A program made the position numbers and the translations under genes. Under the pieces are notes generated by a model that was given only the letters and a program-made list of their open reading frames with translations, was not told the DNA's origin and did no database searches. 30,033 bases of DNA, taken from JANNSX01 sp031403155. GTDB taxonomy: Bacteria > Pseudomonadota > Alphaproteobacteria > Rhizobiales > Hyphomicrobiaceae. Below, piece by piece: positions 28,319 to 30,033 of this stretch. Positions within the stretch are counted from its first letter, which is position 1. Each line of letters opens with the position of its first letter. The stretch covers positions 1 to 30,033 of the forward strand of contig JANNSX010000388.1 in assembly GCA_031403155.1 (NCBI GenBank). Reading direction: 5' to 3'.

Positions 28319-30033
28319 CTAGAGCGGCGCGGCCGGCTCGCCGTTTTGTATGATCTCAATGATCTTCGGCACGGCGCCCTTTGCAGCCGCATCCGCCGTC
28401 GGTCCCCAGGCAAGGTCAAGCGAGCCCGGCGGAATGAGCGGGGACTGCACCGCCTTGCCGAGGAAAGTGCCGGCCGGGTCATACACCGACCAGTCAATCG
28501 TGATCTTCTGAATGCCGGCGTCAGATAGGCCCACGTAGACCGCGCCGTGGACGGTAAATGCGCCAACTGTTGGGTGCTCGACCACCTCGTAGCCCTGTCT
28601 CGCGAGTTGTTTGCGAACTGCATTTGCCAGAGAGACTTGACCGTCGCCCGGAGCGGTCACCAAATCCGGCACGACGACTAACCGGCGATTGGCGAAGTTG
28701 AGCGGTTCTTGAAGGATCGTTGGATCCTTGCCCCGCTCCGGCACAGTCAACTGGTCGTTGTCCATCGGCAGTGGCGGTGCATCTACTTCGTTGGAAGGGT
28801 TGAGAGCTTCTTGAAGGATCGTTGGATCCTCGCTCCGCTCCGGCACGATCAACTGGTCGTTGTCCACCGGCAGTGGCGGTGCATCTCCTGCTCGGTCGGC
28901 TGCGATCCAGGCTTTCTGTTTGTCAAGCCACTCCAGCCAGGCATTAGTGTGATAGGGCCACAGCCGCCGCTCTACGCACCAGAATGGAGGAGTGGGCGGC
29001 AAGAAGTACTGCCTGCGTTGTACTTGGGTGAGGCAGCCTGTTGCCTTTGCCTTGGTGGCATTGACAAGTTCTTGACCGGTGCGGAAAACAGGCCAGAGGC
29101 GTGCGCTCTTGTCATTCGATCCGGTCATCAAGACAGCGCCGTCAGGTGAGAAGACGACTGAACTGACCGAAGAGACAGTACCGTCAGGTAAGAAGGCGAC
29201 TGAACTGACCGAGTCGTCATGTTTGAAGCGCTGGAGCTCATGGCCGGTTGCCACCTCGAAGAGACGCGCAGTGTTGTCAAAGTGCCCTGTCGCCAGGAAC
29301 TTGCCGTCGGGCGAGAAGGCGATCGCATCGACCTGATCGTAAATGGTGAGGCGCTTGAGTTCTTTACGTGTGGCCGCATCGTATAGCCAAATTGTGTCTC
29401 CGGACGACGCCGCCAAAAGCTTGCCGTCGGGCGAGAAGGCGATCGAACCGACTCCTTGCTCATAGTGGAGTGGTTCAAGCTCTTTGCCAGTTGTCACCTC
29501 GTAGAGGCGCACTTCGCTTTCGGAGTGAATCGCCGTCGCTAGCAGCTTGCCATCGGGGGAGAAAACGGCCTTTGTGACGCTGTAGTCAAGCTCGAAGCGC
29601 TGGAGCTCTTGGCCGGTTTCCACCTCGAAGAGTCGCGTCGTGCTATCGGACGCCGTCGCTAGCAGCTTGCCATCGGGTGCGAAGGCGACGGCATAAACGC
29701 TGCTGTTATGGTCCAGGTGCCGGAGCTCTTGGCCGGTTGCTGTCTCGAGAAGACGAGCTGTGCTATCGTCTGACGCCGTCGCCAGGAGCTTGCCGTCGGG
29801 TGAAAAGGCCACGTCATTAACGGAGCCACCGTGGTCTATGCGCTCGAGCAATCTACCAGTTGCCACCTCGAAGAGACGCGCAGTGTTGTCATAGGACCCT
29901 GTCGCCAGGAGCTTGCCGTCGGGCGAGAAGGCCAGGTCATTAACGGAGCCACCCTGGTCTATGCGCTCGAGCTCCTGTTCAGTGCTCGCTTCGTAGAGTC
30001 GGGCGCCCCCGGCACCAGGCGCTGTCGCTAGGA
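28319..30033 (-). CDS. WD40-repeat protein (5' truncated) with C-terminal conserved domain
   Basis: The frame stays open to the window edge, so the N-terminus is missing; about 571 residues are visible. At least seven WD40 blades recur with VAFSPDGKLLATASDDSTARLFE-like units (residues ~20-335 of the visible part), forming a beta-propeller. Then comes a Cys-containing linker, a tandem pair of 34-residue units (DAPPLPxDNDQLxVPERxxDPTILQE) and a ~120-residue C-terminal domain (RLVVVPDLVTAPGDGQVSLANAVRKQL to WGPTADAAAKGAVPKIIEII) of a type I have seen in rhizobial proteins of unknown function. No catalytic domain is visible. It may have a kinase, caspase-like or membrane part upstream. Confidence 0.88.
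   Translation of the reverse strand, partial: LATAPGAGGARLYEASTEQELERIDQGGSVNDLAFSPDGKLLATGSYDNTARLFEVATGRLLERIDHGGSVNDVAFSPDGKLLATASDDSTARLLETATGQELRHLDHNSSVYAVAFAPDGKLLATASDSTTRLFEVETGQELQRFELDYSVTKAVFSPDGKLLATAIHSESEVRLYEVTTGKELEPLHYEQGVGSIAFSPDGKLLAASSGDTIWLYDAATRKELKRLTIYDQVDAIAFSPDGKFLATGHFDNTARLFEVATGHELQRFKHDDSVSSVAFLPDGTVSSVSSVVFSPDGAVLMTGSNDKSARLWPVFRTGQELVNATKAKATGCLTQVQRRQYFLPPTPPFWCVERRLWPYHTNAWLEWLDKQKAWIAADRAGDAPPLPVDNDQLIVPERSEDPTILQEALNPSNEVDAPPLPMDNDQLTVPERGKDPTILQEPLNFANRRLVVVPDLVTAPGDGQVSLANAVRKQLARQGYEVVEHPTVGAFTVHGAVYVGLSDAGIQKITIDWSVYDPAGTFLGKAVQSPLIPPGSLDLAWGPTADAAAKGAVPKIIEIIQNGEPAAPL
28706..28886 (-). repeat. 102-bp tandem duplication inside the WD40 gene
   Basis: Two near-identical copies (28706-28784 and 28808-28886) at a spacing of exactly 102 bp, 34 codons, so the frame is kept. 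Each encodes DAPPLPxDNDQLxVPERxxDPTILQE. The few differences suggest a fairly recent event. Confidence 0.9.
29132..29212 (-). repeat. 42-bp tandem duplication inside a WD40 blade
   Basis: Two copies (29132-29173 and 29174-29212) at a spacing of exactly 42 bp encode SVSSVAFLPDGTVS and SVSSVVFSPDGAV. The extra 14 residues insert half a blade edge into the propeller while keeping the frame. Confidence 0.88.

Noticed and set aside
26842..28353. 503-residue plus-strand frame opposite the dehydrogenase and nitronate monooxygenase genes
   Set aside because: Antisense shadow crossing two supported genes; no domain.

Overview
The window looks like the chromosome of a GC-rich alphaproteobacterium, most likely Hyphomicrobiales (Rhizobiales). 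Three things point there: the gene orders leuA, mreB-mreC-mreD-mrdA-rodA and cold-shock protein, DUF192, tRNA-Pro, NDUFS4-like subunit; an NDUFS4-type complex I subunit, which is typical of alphaproteobacteria; and many palindromic intergenic repeats like the RIME/RPE-type elements of rhizobia. Genus cannot be fixed from sequence alone. No plasmid, phage, CRISPR or transposase gene is visible.

Layout. 1-1655 is the 3' part of a class III adenylate cyclase joined to a TolB-like domain and TPRs. 1809-2723 is a PhzF-family enzyme. 2835-4626 is leuA preceded by a leucine-rich mini-ORF and a strong hairpin, a candidate attenuator. 4893-10543 is the cell-shape cluster mreB, mreC, mreD, mrdA (PBP2), rodA, with overlapping or near-overlapping junctions from mreC onward. 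10926-12530 holds a double cold-shock-domain protein, a secreted DUF192 protein, tRNA-Pro(UGG) and an NDUFS4-like subunit. After tRNA-Arg(UCU) come a heme-oxygenase-like (HDO-fold) protein, an acyl-CoA-dehydrogenase-like flavoprotein divergent from an HxlR regulator with a long C-terminal domain, an orphan amino-acid-binding protein, metC, a small papain-like (C39-like) protein, a bacterial GH3 enzyme and a HupE/UreJ permease.

23111-28143 (minus strand) is a tight seven-gene operon: zinc alcohol dehydrogenase, nitronate monooxygenase, cobalt-type nitrile hydratase alpha, three tandem full-length nitrile hydratase beta genes, and the nitrile hydratase accessory (activator) protein. The alpha subunit has an N-terminal tail with 15 His and 8 Asp in its first 29 residues. 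The nearby convergent HupE permease could supply cobalt. No amidase or aldoxime dehydratase is present in the window. The window closes with the C-terminal part of a WD40-repeat protein (minus strand) that carries two recent-looking internal duplications.

Between genes the window is rich in structured repeats: a composite double-hairpin element directly after two unrelated stop codons (12529-12709 and 18897-19080), a related RIME-like pair (12821-12923), a facing pair of two-hairpin elements (14000-14086 and 14236-14317), a second facing pair just upstream of the GH3 gene (19744-19819 and 19834-19910), and a dense palindrome cluster (22687-22915). In several of these the copies differ by paired, compensatory substitutions in the stems, which suggests selection on folded RNA or on cruciform DNA. 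The strongest candidates for something new are the alpha plus triple-beta nitrile hydratase operon and these covarying repeat families.
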